This document shows positions 1 through 7,907 of a stretch of DNA of 64,000 nt, piece after piece. Location: assembly GCF_003075435.1 (NCBI RefSeq), contig NZ_QCZJ01000019.1, positions 1 to 64,000 on the forward strand. Direction: 5' to 3'. The position numbers and the translations under genes were made by a program. Below the pieces are notes generated by a model. The model was not told the DNA's origin. It was given only the letters and a program-made list of their open reading frames with translations, and did not search any database. Every line of letters begins with the position of its first letter. Positions within the stretch are counted from its first letter, which is position 1. This DNA comes from Terrimonas sp. GTDB lineage: Bacteria; Bacteroidota; Bacteroidia; Chitinophagales; Chitinophagaceae.

Positions 1-640
1 AAGCAGTATCACCCCAGGTAAATAAACCATGAGAACCGAGCATGATACCACGGATACCTGGATTTTCGTCAAGACATTTTTTCAGCTCAAGCCCCAGTTC
101 AAAGCCGGGTTTTCTCCATTCTACCCAACCAAGCTTTCCGTTGAATAATTCTTTGGTAATGCGTTTGCCGTCTTTAGCCGCAGCAATTGCAATGGCGGCA
201 TCGGGGTGCAGGTGATCAATATGCTTAAACGGAAGAAAACCATGCAACGGCGTATCTATTGAAGGCGCTTTTGAAGCAAGATCAAAAATGCAATGGTTAA
301 ACAGTTCTACCATTTCATCTTCATACTGCAAGCCTCTGTATACGTTTTTAAGACTTCTTAAACGATCCACATACAATGCAGCCAAACCACTTTTTTTCAA
401 TGTTCCCAAATCGCCTCCTGAGCCTTTTACCCACATCACTTCTGTTTCCGTGCCGGTTAAAGGATCTTTACTGATTACTTTACATGAAGTATTACCCCCA
501 CCATAATTGGTAAGCCTGAGGTCTGCTCCAAGTAAATTGGAACGGTATATCAATAATGCCACTTCATCGCCTGCCAGTTCAGCCGCTTTGGATTCTTCCC
601 ACAGGTAACTTACGTGCTTAAATGTTTTTTGTATTAACAT
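1..640 (-). CDS. rhaD: Bifunctional rhamnulose-1-phosphate aldolase / lactaldehyde dehydrogenase, 3' end cut by window edge
   Basis: The 213 visible codons match the N-terminal class II aldolase part of the long bifunctional RhaD-type enzymes, which cleave L-rhamnulose-1-phosphate to DHAP and L-lactaldehyde; a short-chain dehydrogenase domain normally follows and would lie beyond base 1. Visible signatures are YGGGNTSCK near residue 46, the metal-binding segment HIDHLHPD near residue 140 and GSHGLFTWG near residue 205. The start at 640 gives MLIQKTFKHV. It is the last visible gene of the minus-strand rhamnose operon, 199 bases after the kinase. The aldolase family is clear; the bifunctional architecture is inferred from the N-terminal sequence because the C-terminus is missing. 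Confidence 0.85.
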   Translation of the reverse strand, partial: MLIQKTFKHVSYLWEESKAAELAGDEVALLIYRSNLLGADLRLTNYGGGNTSCKVISKDPLTGTETEVMWVKGSGGDLGTLKKSGLAALYVDRLRSLKNVYRGLQYEDEMVELFNHCIFDLASKAPSIDTPLHGFLPFKHIDHLHPDAAIAIAAAKDGKRITKELFNGKLGWVEWRKPGFELGLELKKCLDENPGIRGIMLGSHGLFTWGDTA

Positions 641-839
641 AACAAACCATTTTTTAACTGATGATCCGTAATATGGAGCCATGCAGGAAGTAAAGAAGAC
701 AAAGCAAGCATGGGTTATTTAAGTCATAAAAATATAACAGCTATTTAGTAATACTGTCCTGAACTGTGATAGCGTTTCGGCATTTCTTTGCGTTGGAAAT
801 AAGTTAGCAAACATGATTATTTTGCTATGTCTTTAATCC

Positions 840-2213
840 TTAATTGCCCATTGGTTTCCATTGCCTTAGCGTTACAAGATTTTTGGATAAAGGTTGTGTA
901 TTCCAATGTGGGTGAATTGCAATTGCAGCACCCAGTGCTGTGCCCTGCATCATAGATGTTGCGTATACTTTTATACCTGTAAAAGTGTTTGCGAGTAATT
1001 GCATATAAATTTTATTCCTGCAAAAACCTCCATCTACGTACATATGCTTAACTGAACTGTTTTGTAATATCATGCGGGTAGACAGAGCCTGTTGCGCTAT
1101 AATATCAACTACTAATTGATAATATGCTGCTATTGCATCATCAAAACCGGATAATACACGCGAGTGAAAAACACTGGGTGTTGTAGCACTACCGATGAAA
1201 GGCAAAATAGCTGTTTGAGTAGCCTGTAATTTCTCTATAAGAGAGGCGTCATATTCCAGGGATTGATAGAACTCAGGCGCCACATTGAAATGATCTGCTA
1301 TTCTTTTTACCTGCTGATCGTGGTCATTCCCGGCAAAGAGCATAGCAGTTTTTACCGGATTACCCTGGTAAGTTAAATAACTCAAACATCCTTTTTCCAG
1401 TTCTGCTGCTGTAGGTAAACTGCTGTTAAAAGGATTGAGGCTGATTGTCCAGGTGCCTGTTGATAAAATAATAAATGGCTCTGTAAAGCTGGCCAGGTAT
1501 GGGATGGTAGCCGCAGAACTATCATGCAGACCAATCCCGATGGTTATTGTTCCGGGTGTGCTCACTGCAGTGTCGCCAGGCAATACTTCACATAGCCGTT
1601 GCCGTAAGTTCTCCTGTTGCAGCCATGAGTGATATTGTTTCTTATCAAAATCCCACATGGCGGAATGAGCTCCCAGGTTTGTCATTTCTGCAAATCGTTT
1701 ACCTGTTAGCAAAAAGCTGAGGTATTGCGGAAAGTGAAGTGACGTGCCAATATTGTTAAAAAATACAGGTTTATTTTCTTTAAGCCAGTATAGTTGCATT
1801 CCCGCATTCAAATGTCCCATTACAGGTGAGCTTGTTTGTTGCGAAAAAACAGTTGCCCCACCTCTTGCATTTAAAAACTGCTGCATCAGTTCAGGCGGGT
1901 AAGGTTTCAGGTAATTATAGAGATAACCTATCCGGTTACCTTCTTTATCAATATGCACGAGCGATGCACCGTAAGTGGAAAAATTCACTGCCTTCAGTTC
2001 ATATACTTCTGAACGAAGAAGCTGCCTGTACTGCTGCATTATCCATTCACTCAGCGATGCAATATCATCGCAGGGAAAGCCATCATCATCCGTCACTTCC
2101 GCAAAACGGTCCGATACTTCTTTCACAAGGTTATATTGCTCATCAAAGAGGAGTAATTTTTTGTTTGTCTTTCCAATATCAAATATGGCAATAACCGGAA
2201 TCTTCGTTTTCAT
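840..2213 (-). CDS. FGGY-family carbohydrate kinase, probable L-rhamnulose kinase
   Basis: This 457-aa protein is an actin-fold sugar kinase of the FGGY family. The N-terminal phosphate motif reads AIFDIGKTNKK (residues 9-19), the variant typical of a rhamnulokinase/fuculokinase-like subgroup rather than the DLGASSGR form of E. coli RhaB. A C-terminal ATPase-core motif is visible as ILSTGTWTISLNP near residue 250 and YVDGGFCRN near 393. Its place between RhaT and the RhaD-type aldolase makes L-rhamnulose the most likely substrate, giving L-rhamnulose-1-phosphate in the cytoplasm. The gene starts 23 bases after rhaT and is probably cotranscribed. Family assignment is firm; substrate is inferred from context. 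Confidence 0.85.
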   Translation of the reverse strand: MKTKIPVIAIFDIGKTNKKLLLFDEQYNLVKEVSDRFAEVTDDDGFPCDDIASLSEWIMQQYRQLLRSEVYELKAVNFSTYGASLVHIDKEGNRIGYLYNYLKPYPPELMQQFLNARGGATVFSQQTSSPVMGHLNAGMQLYWLKENKPVFFNNIGTSLHFPQYLSFLLTGKRFAEMTNLGAHSAMWDFDKKQYHSWLQQENLRQRLCEVLPGDTAVSTPGTITIGIGLHDSSAATIPYLASFTEPFIILSTGTWTISLNPFNSSLPTAAELEKGCLSYLTYQGNPVKTAMLFAGNDHDQQVKRIADHFNVAPEFYQSLEYDASLIEKLQATQTAILPFIGSATTPSVFHSRVLSGFDDAIAAYYQLVVDIIAQQALSTRMILQNSSVKHMYVDGGFCRNKIYMQLLANTFTGIKVYATSMMQGTALGAAIAIHPHWNTQPLSKNLVTLRQWKPMGN

Positions 2214-2236
2214 GTCGCTACATTTTTCCTGCTGCT

Positions 2237-3319
2237 TTATTTATTCAGCGAGTTACCATAGCCTACTACAATTACCGCTAAAATAATAGTTGCAATGCCG
2301 GCAATGATCGTTCTCTTTGTTTTTTTACTTACGCCACTCCATTCTTTTAACGCAAACCCCCAGAAATTTGCTACCAGTATAATAAATGCCATGTGTAATA
2401 TCCACGAGCTGGCGCCATTACCTAATTTGCTTTCTCCCATGCCATAAAACAGGTATTGCATAAACCAGGTAGTACCTGCAAGAGCACAAAAAAGATAATT
2501 TTTTGCAAGTGGCGTTTTCTTATTGGAGTAGTCGCCAAAACTTTTGTTGCGGGCATTTAATATCATGCACCAGATAAAATTGGTTGTTAAGCCGCCCCAT
2601 AATAAAACTACATAGATCACATTGTTACGGAAAAGGAAGTTGACGCTTTCTTCAGGGTGTGCGGCTTTCCATAAATTATTTGCAGCATCAGCCAGCGATG
2701 AGCCGGCTTCAATGCCATAATTAAATCCTGCACTTAAAATACCTGATATAATACAAACGATCAGTCCTTTTCTGAGGTTGAACTCTTTTACACCTTCTTT
2801 CTTTTTTTCTTCCGGCAACTCATTTTCTTTTTGAAATCCGGCTTTGCCGCAAATATAAATGCCAATCAAACAAAGCACTACTCCCAATAAAATTACATTG
2901 CCCCAGGTAGTTTGTAATAACTGCGTAAATGTTACTTTTCCTTCTATGCCGGCAAGGTCGTAATAAATGGGGGGAGCCAGGGAGCCAAAAGCAGAAGTGA
3001 ATCCTAGTAAAACGGAGTTTCCCAGCGACATGCCTAGATAGCGCATGCCCAATCCATACATCAGTCCGCCAATGCCCCAGAGTATACCCCAGAAAAAGGT
3101 CCAGAACAAAGTAGAGAACGCGGCGCCTGCAATGATGCTGCTGAATTCAGGTATCGTGAGCCATGCCACAAAGGGTGGAATAATAAGCCATGAAAATAAC
3201 CCGCCAACCAGCCAGTAGCTTTCCCATGACCAGCTTTTTACTTTTTTATAGGGTATATAAAAGCTGCCGGAGGCTACTCCGCCAATAAAATGATAGATGA
3301 TGCCAAAAAGAACCTGCAT
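2237..3319 (-). CDS. rhaT: L-rhamnose/proton symporter RhaT
   Basis: This 360-aa protein has about ten hydrophobic segments and reads as RhaT throughout, including GIIYHFIGGVASGSFYIPYK at the N-terminus (residues 6-25), GMRYLGMSLGNSVLLG near residue 90 and a long basic cytoplasmic loop (ENELPEEKKKEGVKEF) near residue 165. RhaT takes L-rhamnose across the inner membrane with a proton. Length equals that of characterised members (about 344-360). It lies 6 bases after the GH78 gene upstream and 23 before the kinase, so import is cotranscribed with hydrolysis and phosphorylation. Confidence 0.93.
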   Translation of the reverse strand: MQVLFGIIYHFIGGVASGSFYIPYKKVKSWSWESYWLVGGLFSWLIIPPFVAWLTIPEFSSIIAGAAFSTLFWTFFWGILWGIGGLMYGLGMRYLGMSLGNSVLLGFTSAFGSLAPPIYYDLAGIEGKVTFTQLLQTTWGNVILLGVVLCLIGIYICGKAGFQKENELPEEKKKEGVKEFNLRKGLIVCIISGILSAGFNYGIEAGSSLADAANNLWKAAHPEESVNFLFRNNVIYVVLLWGGLTTNFIWCMILNARNKSFGDYSNKKTPLAKNYLFCALAGTTWFMQYLFYGMGESKLGNGASSWILHMAFIILVANFWGFALKEWSGVSKKTKRTIIAGIATIILAVIVVGYGNSLNK

Positions 3320-3325
3320 ATCGTT

Positions 3326-6130
3326 TTATTTTTTTATTACAAATTGGTAGGTGCCTGATCCTACTGTAATCAAAGTTTTATTGTCATCGACTTTATCTTC
3401 ATTTCTTAGCTGGTGTTGTGTCAATGATTTTCCTCCTTCTGTTATTGCATTCTTATTGCCGGGTAGCATAATTGCTGCTGATGTATTTGCCGGTATAGTA
3501 ATATTCCACTCCAGGCCTGTTACAGTTTTTTTCCATTCGCTTTTTACAATTCCATATTTTGTATCTAATGATGCTTTTACAAAATCCAGTCCTTCGGGGA
3601 AAATGGGATTCATGATGATTTTTTTAAAAGCAACTTCTTCCGTATCTGTTTTTATGCCTGCCAGGTATTCATAATACCACACCAACAGATCTCCGAGCAA
3701 CATCTGGTGATTGCCTGAGTTCATCACCGGGTTGGCCGCATCACCATTCCATAACTCCCAGATGGTAGTTGCCCCCTGCTCAACCATATAGCCCCAGCTT
3801 GGGTAGGTAGTATTGGTAGCCAGCTTATAGGCTACATCAGGCATGCCATTGTCTGTTAATCCCCGCATTAACCACATGCCACCAATGATGCCGGAGTTTA
3901 CGTGATCGTTAAATTCTTTGAGGCGGTTACGGATATTGTTGCACACGGTAGCCTTATCTTCTGCCGGCACCATACCGAAACTAAGCGGAAGCAGGTTAGC
4001 CGTTACCGTATTATTAGCATAAGATTTTGTAGCAGCGTTATAGAATTTCTTGTTGAAAGCGGTCAATACCTTTTGTGCTATCGCATTAAAATTATTTGCA
4101 TCTTCGGTTTGCTTCAATTGTATAGCATATTGTTTCATCAATCCCAAACAGTAATAATAGTAAGCAGCAGCCAGCAGACCGCCATTGGTAACACGGCTAG
4201 GATCCTGCGACCATATCATGTTCAGTGATTCAGGCGGTACGCACCAATCACCATAATTATCTTTTAGTACAAGATCGCCTTCCCTGTATGTATTCCACAT
4301 ATACAACACCCATTTTTTCATGGCAGGATACTGTTTCTCCAGGCTGCGGTTATCTCCAAATTGTTTGCGCAGCATTCCGGGAATCAGGATGAAAGCGCTG
4401 GGATAAGTAACATTGTCTGCATAGCGATCCCAAAAACTTGGCGCAATGTCAGGAATGCTTCCGTTTTCCTTTTGTGCATCTTTGATATCATCAAGCCATT
4501 TGGCATATAAACGGGAATTGTCGAATAAAAAGCTTTCACCATAAGAACTCATTACTCTGTCGCCTAACCATCCTATCCGCTCATCTCTTTGCGGGCAATC
4601 GGTAGGCATACCCCGGTAGTTGCCCCGTATGGTCCAGTAGGCGTTTTTAAATACAGCGTTTATAGTTTTATTAGATGTTTCAAAAGTTCCGGTAGTAGCC
4701 ACATTATCATATACTACTTTGCCGGTAAAATCCTTTATGCCGGGTTTGCTTTTCAAACCCTCTATTTCAACAAAACGGAAACCGTGATAAGTAAAGCGGG
4801 GCTCCCAATATTCCAAGCCATCACCTTTGAGTATATATTTATCCGTCACCTGCGCATCGCGCATATTCGCCAGGTATAAAGCATCTTTTCCTTTCATTGT
4901 TTCGGCAAAACGCATGCGGATGGTATCTCCTTTGACTCCTTTTACTTTTATGGTCAACCAGCCCACCATATTTTGGCCCATGTCAAGAATGTAAGAGCCA
5001 CGCGGCGTTTCATGCATAGATATGGGACTCAATGTTTCTTTAACGCGGATATTCTCATTGGGCTGCGCTTCTATACTCACATTTCCCGGCGACATCAGGT
5101 CTGCAACTTTCCATGCCTGGTCATTATATCCTGTTTTATTCCATCCTGTCAATTCTTTAGTAGCATCATATTCTTCCCCGTCAAACTCGTTGTTTGCAAG
5201 TATTGGCCCTTTGTCTGTTACCTTCCAGCTTTTGTCCGAATTAACCCAGGCAGCCGATCCATCTGCATACTGAATGCGTAGTTGCAACAAAACCTGCGGC
5301 AATCCGTACTGTGCCTGAGCTATTTGTGTTAAAGGATTTGGCCTACCATGATAATTACGAACGGCAAAAAAACGGCCATTACCCAATATCACCCCAACAG
5401 CATTAGCACCTTGTTGTAACTGTTTTGTGATATTGTAGGTGTTATAAAATATTTTTTTATTGTACTCAGATACTGTTGGAGATAAAACATCAATACCTAC
5501 TTTTTCTCCATTAAGATAGAGCTCATATAGACCCATGCCACTGATATATGCAGTGGCTGTTGTAATTTTTTTATCTGCAGAAAATTCCTTACGCAGGTAT
5601 CTTGCGGATAGTCTTGTGAATGTACTATCAGGCTGGTCATTCTTATTAAACGCATTTAGCCCAATCCATTTAGCCTGCCAGTCTGAAGGTTGCAGCATAC
5701 CTATGCTCCAGTAAGCTGTTTCACTTTCAGCTTCTTCTCCATGATTGTCCCAGATTTTTACTTTCCAGTAATAGGATTGAAAGGCTTGCAATGGTTTGCC
5801 TTTGTATAGTATATTCAGAGAAGAATCTGACGCTACCTTGCCGCTATTCCATATCTCTCCTTCATTTTTACTTAATGCATCGCTATTGCCTGATACCCAA
5901 ACCTGGTAAGCTATTTGTTTTACATCTTGTTTGCCGGATTCAATTTTCCAACTGAACCGTGGTTGCAGTATATCTGAGCCCAGAAGTGTGTCCCTGCCTT
6001 CTACGGTAAGTGTATTTACCTGCAGGCTGCTGCCTTTACCCGGTACACATTGCTGTAATACAAATGAGAAGGATACAGCGAAGAACGCTGTTTTAAATAA
6101 AGCGAATACTTTTTTCATACGGCAATTCAT
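3326..6130 (-). CDS. GH78 alpha-L-rhamnosidase, lipoprotein (copy 1)
   Basis: The 934-aa protein has the GH78 layout: N-terminal beta-sandwich domains, an (alpha/alpha)6 barrel containing the catalytic motif DCPQRDERIGWLGD near residue 515, a second acidic motif in TTIWELWNGD near 780, and a C-terminal beta-sandwich. It would release terminal alpha-L-rhamnose. The signal peptide ends in a lipobox-like LQQC near residue 27, suggesting a lipid-anchored envelope protein. Translation may start at 6130 (MNCRMKK) or at 6118 (MKKVF); both keep the signal. The gene follows the GH99-like gene by 3 bases. It is paralogous to the second GH78 at 7908-10622 but has GWLGD where that copy has GWLND. Confidence 0.93.
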   Translation of the reverse strand: MNCRMKKVFALFKTAFFAVSFSFVLQQCVPGKGSSLQVNTLTVEGRDTLLGSDILQPRFSWKIESGKQDVKQIAYQVWVSGNSDALSKNEGEIWNSGKVASDSSLNILYKGKPLQAFQSYYWKVKIWDNHGEEAESETAYWSIGMLQPSDWQAKWIGLNAFNKNDQPDSTFTRLSARYLRKEFSADKKITTATAYISGMGLYELYLNGEKVGIDVLSPTVSEYNKKIFYNTYNITKQLQQGANAVGVILGNGRFFAVRNYHGRPNPLTQIAQAQYGLPQVLLQLRIQYADGSAAWVNSDKSWKVTDKGPILANNEFDGEEYDATKELTGWNKTGYNDQAWKVADLMSPGNVSIEAQPNENIRVKETLSPISMHETPRGSYILDMGQNMVGWLTIKVKGVKGDTIRMRFAETMKGKDALYLANMRDAQVTDKYILKGDGLEYWEPRFTYHGFRFVEIEGLKSKPGIKDFTGKVVYDNVATTGTFETSNKTINAVFKNAYWTIRGNYRGMPTDCPQRDERIGWLGDRVMSSYGESFLFDNSRLYAKWLDDIKDAQKENGSIPDIAPSFWDRYADNVTYPSAFILIPGMLRKQFGDNRSLEKQYPAMKKWVLYMWNTYREGDLVLKDNYGDWCVPPESLNMIWSQDPSRVTNGGLLAAAYYYYCLGLMKQYAIQLKQTEDANNFNAIAQKVLTAFNKKFYNAATKSYANNTVTANLLPLSFGMVPAEDKATVCNNIRNRLKEFNDHVNSGIIGGMWLMRGLTDNGMPDVAYKLATNTTYPSWGYMVEQGATTIWELWNGDAANPVMNSGNHQMLLGDLLVWYYEYLAGIKTDTEEVAFKKIIMNPIFPEGLDFVKASLDTKYGIVKSEWKKTVTGLEWNITIPANTSAAIMLPGNKNAITEGGKSLTQHQLRNEDKVDDNKTLITVGSGTYQFVIKK

Positions 6131-6133
6131 CTT

Positions 6134-7903
6134 TTATTTATTCATACGGTACAGGTAGCTGAGTCTTCCCATAGGCATGGCACTACCGCTTATATAATAC
6201 TCCATAATATCATCGGGCTTTGCAATACCGTCTGCTATTTTAAAATAGAGTTGTTTTGTATTATTATCTGCGGCAATTGATTTGCGGGGAATGCGCAATT
6301 GTAATATATTTCTCTCCAGCATACAGGCGGCTTCTCCTGTTTTTAATTTTTTCCTTTCCTTGTTCAACTGGTACACCATACACTTGCCTGTTTGTATATC
6401 AGGTTCTACCACATATTCATATCCCTGCCATCCTGCTACTGACAGGTCGTTTTTGCCTATCAATAATTGAAGGCTGTTATTGCCTGTATTCACAAAGGGC
6501 TTGTCTGCTTTTACAAAAAAATAAAAATTGCCGGCATCATGTGTTACTCTTATCTCACGAAGATTGTTGACTGGTGCTGCTGTTGTATAATTGATCTTAG
6601 CTGAAGCGCCGGTATAATTTCTGCCTTCTGCTTTTGCATCTATATTCGTGTAAATTGCTTTTACTGCTGCCCATTGCGCAATATTATCCCTTATATCAAT
6701 AGTAAGAGGTGTATTACCTTCGTAATTATCCGGGAGCCCTTTATAGCGACGGATATTTTTAATCATCTGGATATAGAATGCATCTTCATAACCTCCACGC
6801 ATGGGTTCTATATCACGGGAGTATTCTTTATTTGCTGCATCACAAAGCATAAATTCGTCGCCCCACATTTGCTTATAGGCTATCCATTCATTCCAGCCGC
6901 CAATAAAAATAGTGTCTGGGTTGATTTGAATGGCATGATCCCACTGGCGTTGAAAAAAAGTGCCTTTATCAACATCTTCTTTTTTATTTTGTTTTGCATC
7001 CGGATCCCAACCCCTACCCCAGTTAATCCAACCGGATGTAATTGATCTAGACATGGGAACTTTGGGATGGCTTGCTACAGACACACTCATGATGCCTCCG
7101 TGCAATGGCTGTGGAAAGCTCCATTCCACCCATGGAAAACCATCTTCAAATACCGGGTCGAACGGCCATTGCGGTTTTTTGAAATAGAAAAAATTTTTCA
7201 GTTCCTGCGTATGTGAAACAGGGTGATACGCGGAATCTTTGCGTGAAAGGGCTTCAGCTCTGTCATCTGTTTCGTTGGTATAGGCAATGATCATCGGCTT
7301 ACCATTAACCATGTACCAGGCATTGGGATATAAGCCGGGCCTGTACAGCTCTTTATAAAGCTGTTGCGTTGTTTCAAACGACCTGGAATGTGTATAGAAA
7401 ACAGCACGGGGTGGTGACCATCCTTCTTCAAACAATTCTTCAATAATACGGAAAACTTTTTCATATACCGAACGATAGGTAACACGATTGGTTAAATCAA
7501 ATGCGATAAAATCAATACCCGCAATAGTGAGCATTTTCATTTGCCTGCGAATGACCCACTCATCTGCGGAATTATAGTAACCCCATAATGGTTCGCCCCA
7601 GAAATGTGCCTGTCCTGTAGGACTGATGGTTTGATCCTGATGCTTTGGATCGTAAAGCAACTTTATACCATCAGGCATAGCGCTGATTGTAGTAGCGTCA
7701 TATATGCCAGATGCTAATGGCTGCCCTATCCACGGCCAGTAAAATATACCTACCTGCTTACCGAGTTTATAACCGCCGATAGCTGGAAAGCTACGGCCAA
7801 AATGATCAATGCCTACAATCTGCTCAGTTGAGGCATCATAATCATTGCTTTGACAAATAGCAAGCAAAGGACACCATAATAAACCTATATAAAAGAACTT
7901 CAT
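6134..7903 (-). CDS. Putative GH71/GH99-like glycoside hydrolase with C-terminal CBM9-like domain (copy 1)
   Basis: This 589-aa secreted protein begins with a signal peptide (MKFFYIGLLWCPLLAICQS). Residues about 40-390 resemble the TIM barrel of GH71/GH99-like enzymes: GIFYWPWIG near 53, AHFWGEPLWGYY near 99, IDFIAFDLTNRVTYR near 129 and GGWNEWIAYKQ near 340, the last giving a candidate catalytic acidic residue. From about 400 on, a beta-sandwich reminiscent of CBM9/DOMON domains is seen (IRVTHDAGNFYFFVKAD; ending PMGRLSYLYR). Flanked at 3-4 bases by two GH78 genes, it likely acts on the same rhamnose-containing glycan. A homologue lies on the other arm at 14233-16014. Activity is unknown; the fold call comes from motif reading only. 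Confidence 0.6.
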   Translation of the reverse strand: MKFFYIGLLWCPLLAICQSNDYDASTEQIVGIDHFGRSFPAIGGYKLGKQVGIFYWPWIGQPLASGIYDATTISAMPDGIKLLYDPKHQDQTISPTGQAHFWGEPLWGYYNSADEWVIRRQMKMLTIAGIDFIAFDLTNRVTYRSVYEKVFRIIEELFEEGWSPPRAVFYTHSRSFETTQQLYKELYRPGLYPNAWYMVNGKPMIIAYTNETDDRAEALSRKDSAYHPVSHTQELKNFFYFKKPQWPFDPVFEDGFPWVEWSFPQPLHGGIMSVSVASHPKVPMSRSITSGWINWGRGWDPDAKQNKKEDVDKGTFFQRQWDHAIQINPDTIFIGGWNEWIAYKQMWGDEFMLCDAANKEYSRDIEPMRGGYEDAFYIQMIKNIRRYKGLPDNYEGNTPLTIDIRDNIAQWAAVKAIYTNIDAKAEGRNYTGASAKINYTTAAPVNNLREIRVTHDAGNFYFFVKADKPFVNTGNNSLQLLIGKNDLSVAGWQGYEYVVEPDIQTGKCMVYQLNKERKKLKTGEAACMLERNILQLRIPRKSIAADNNTKQLYFKIADGIAKPDDIMEYYISGSAMPMGRLSYLYRMNK

Positions 7904-7907
7904 AGTA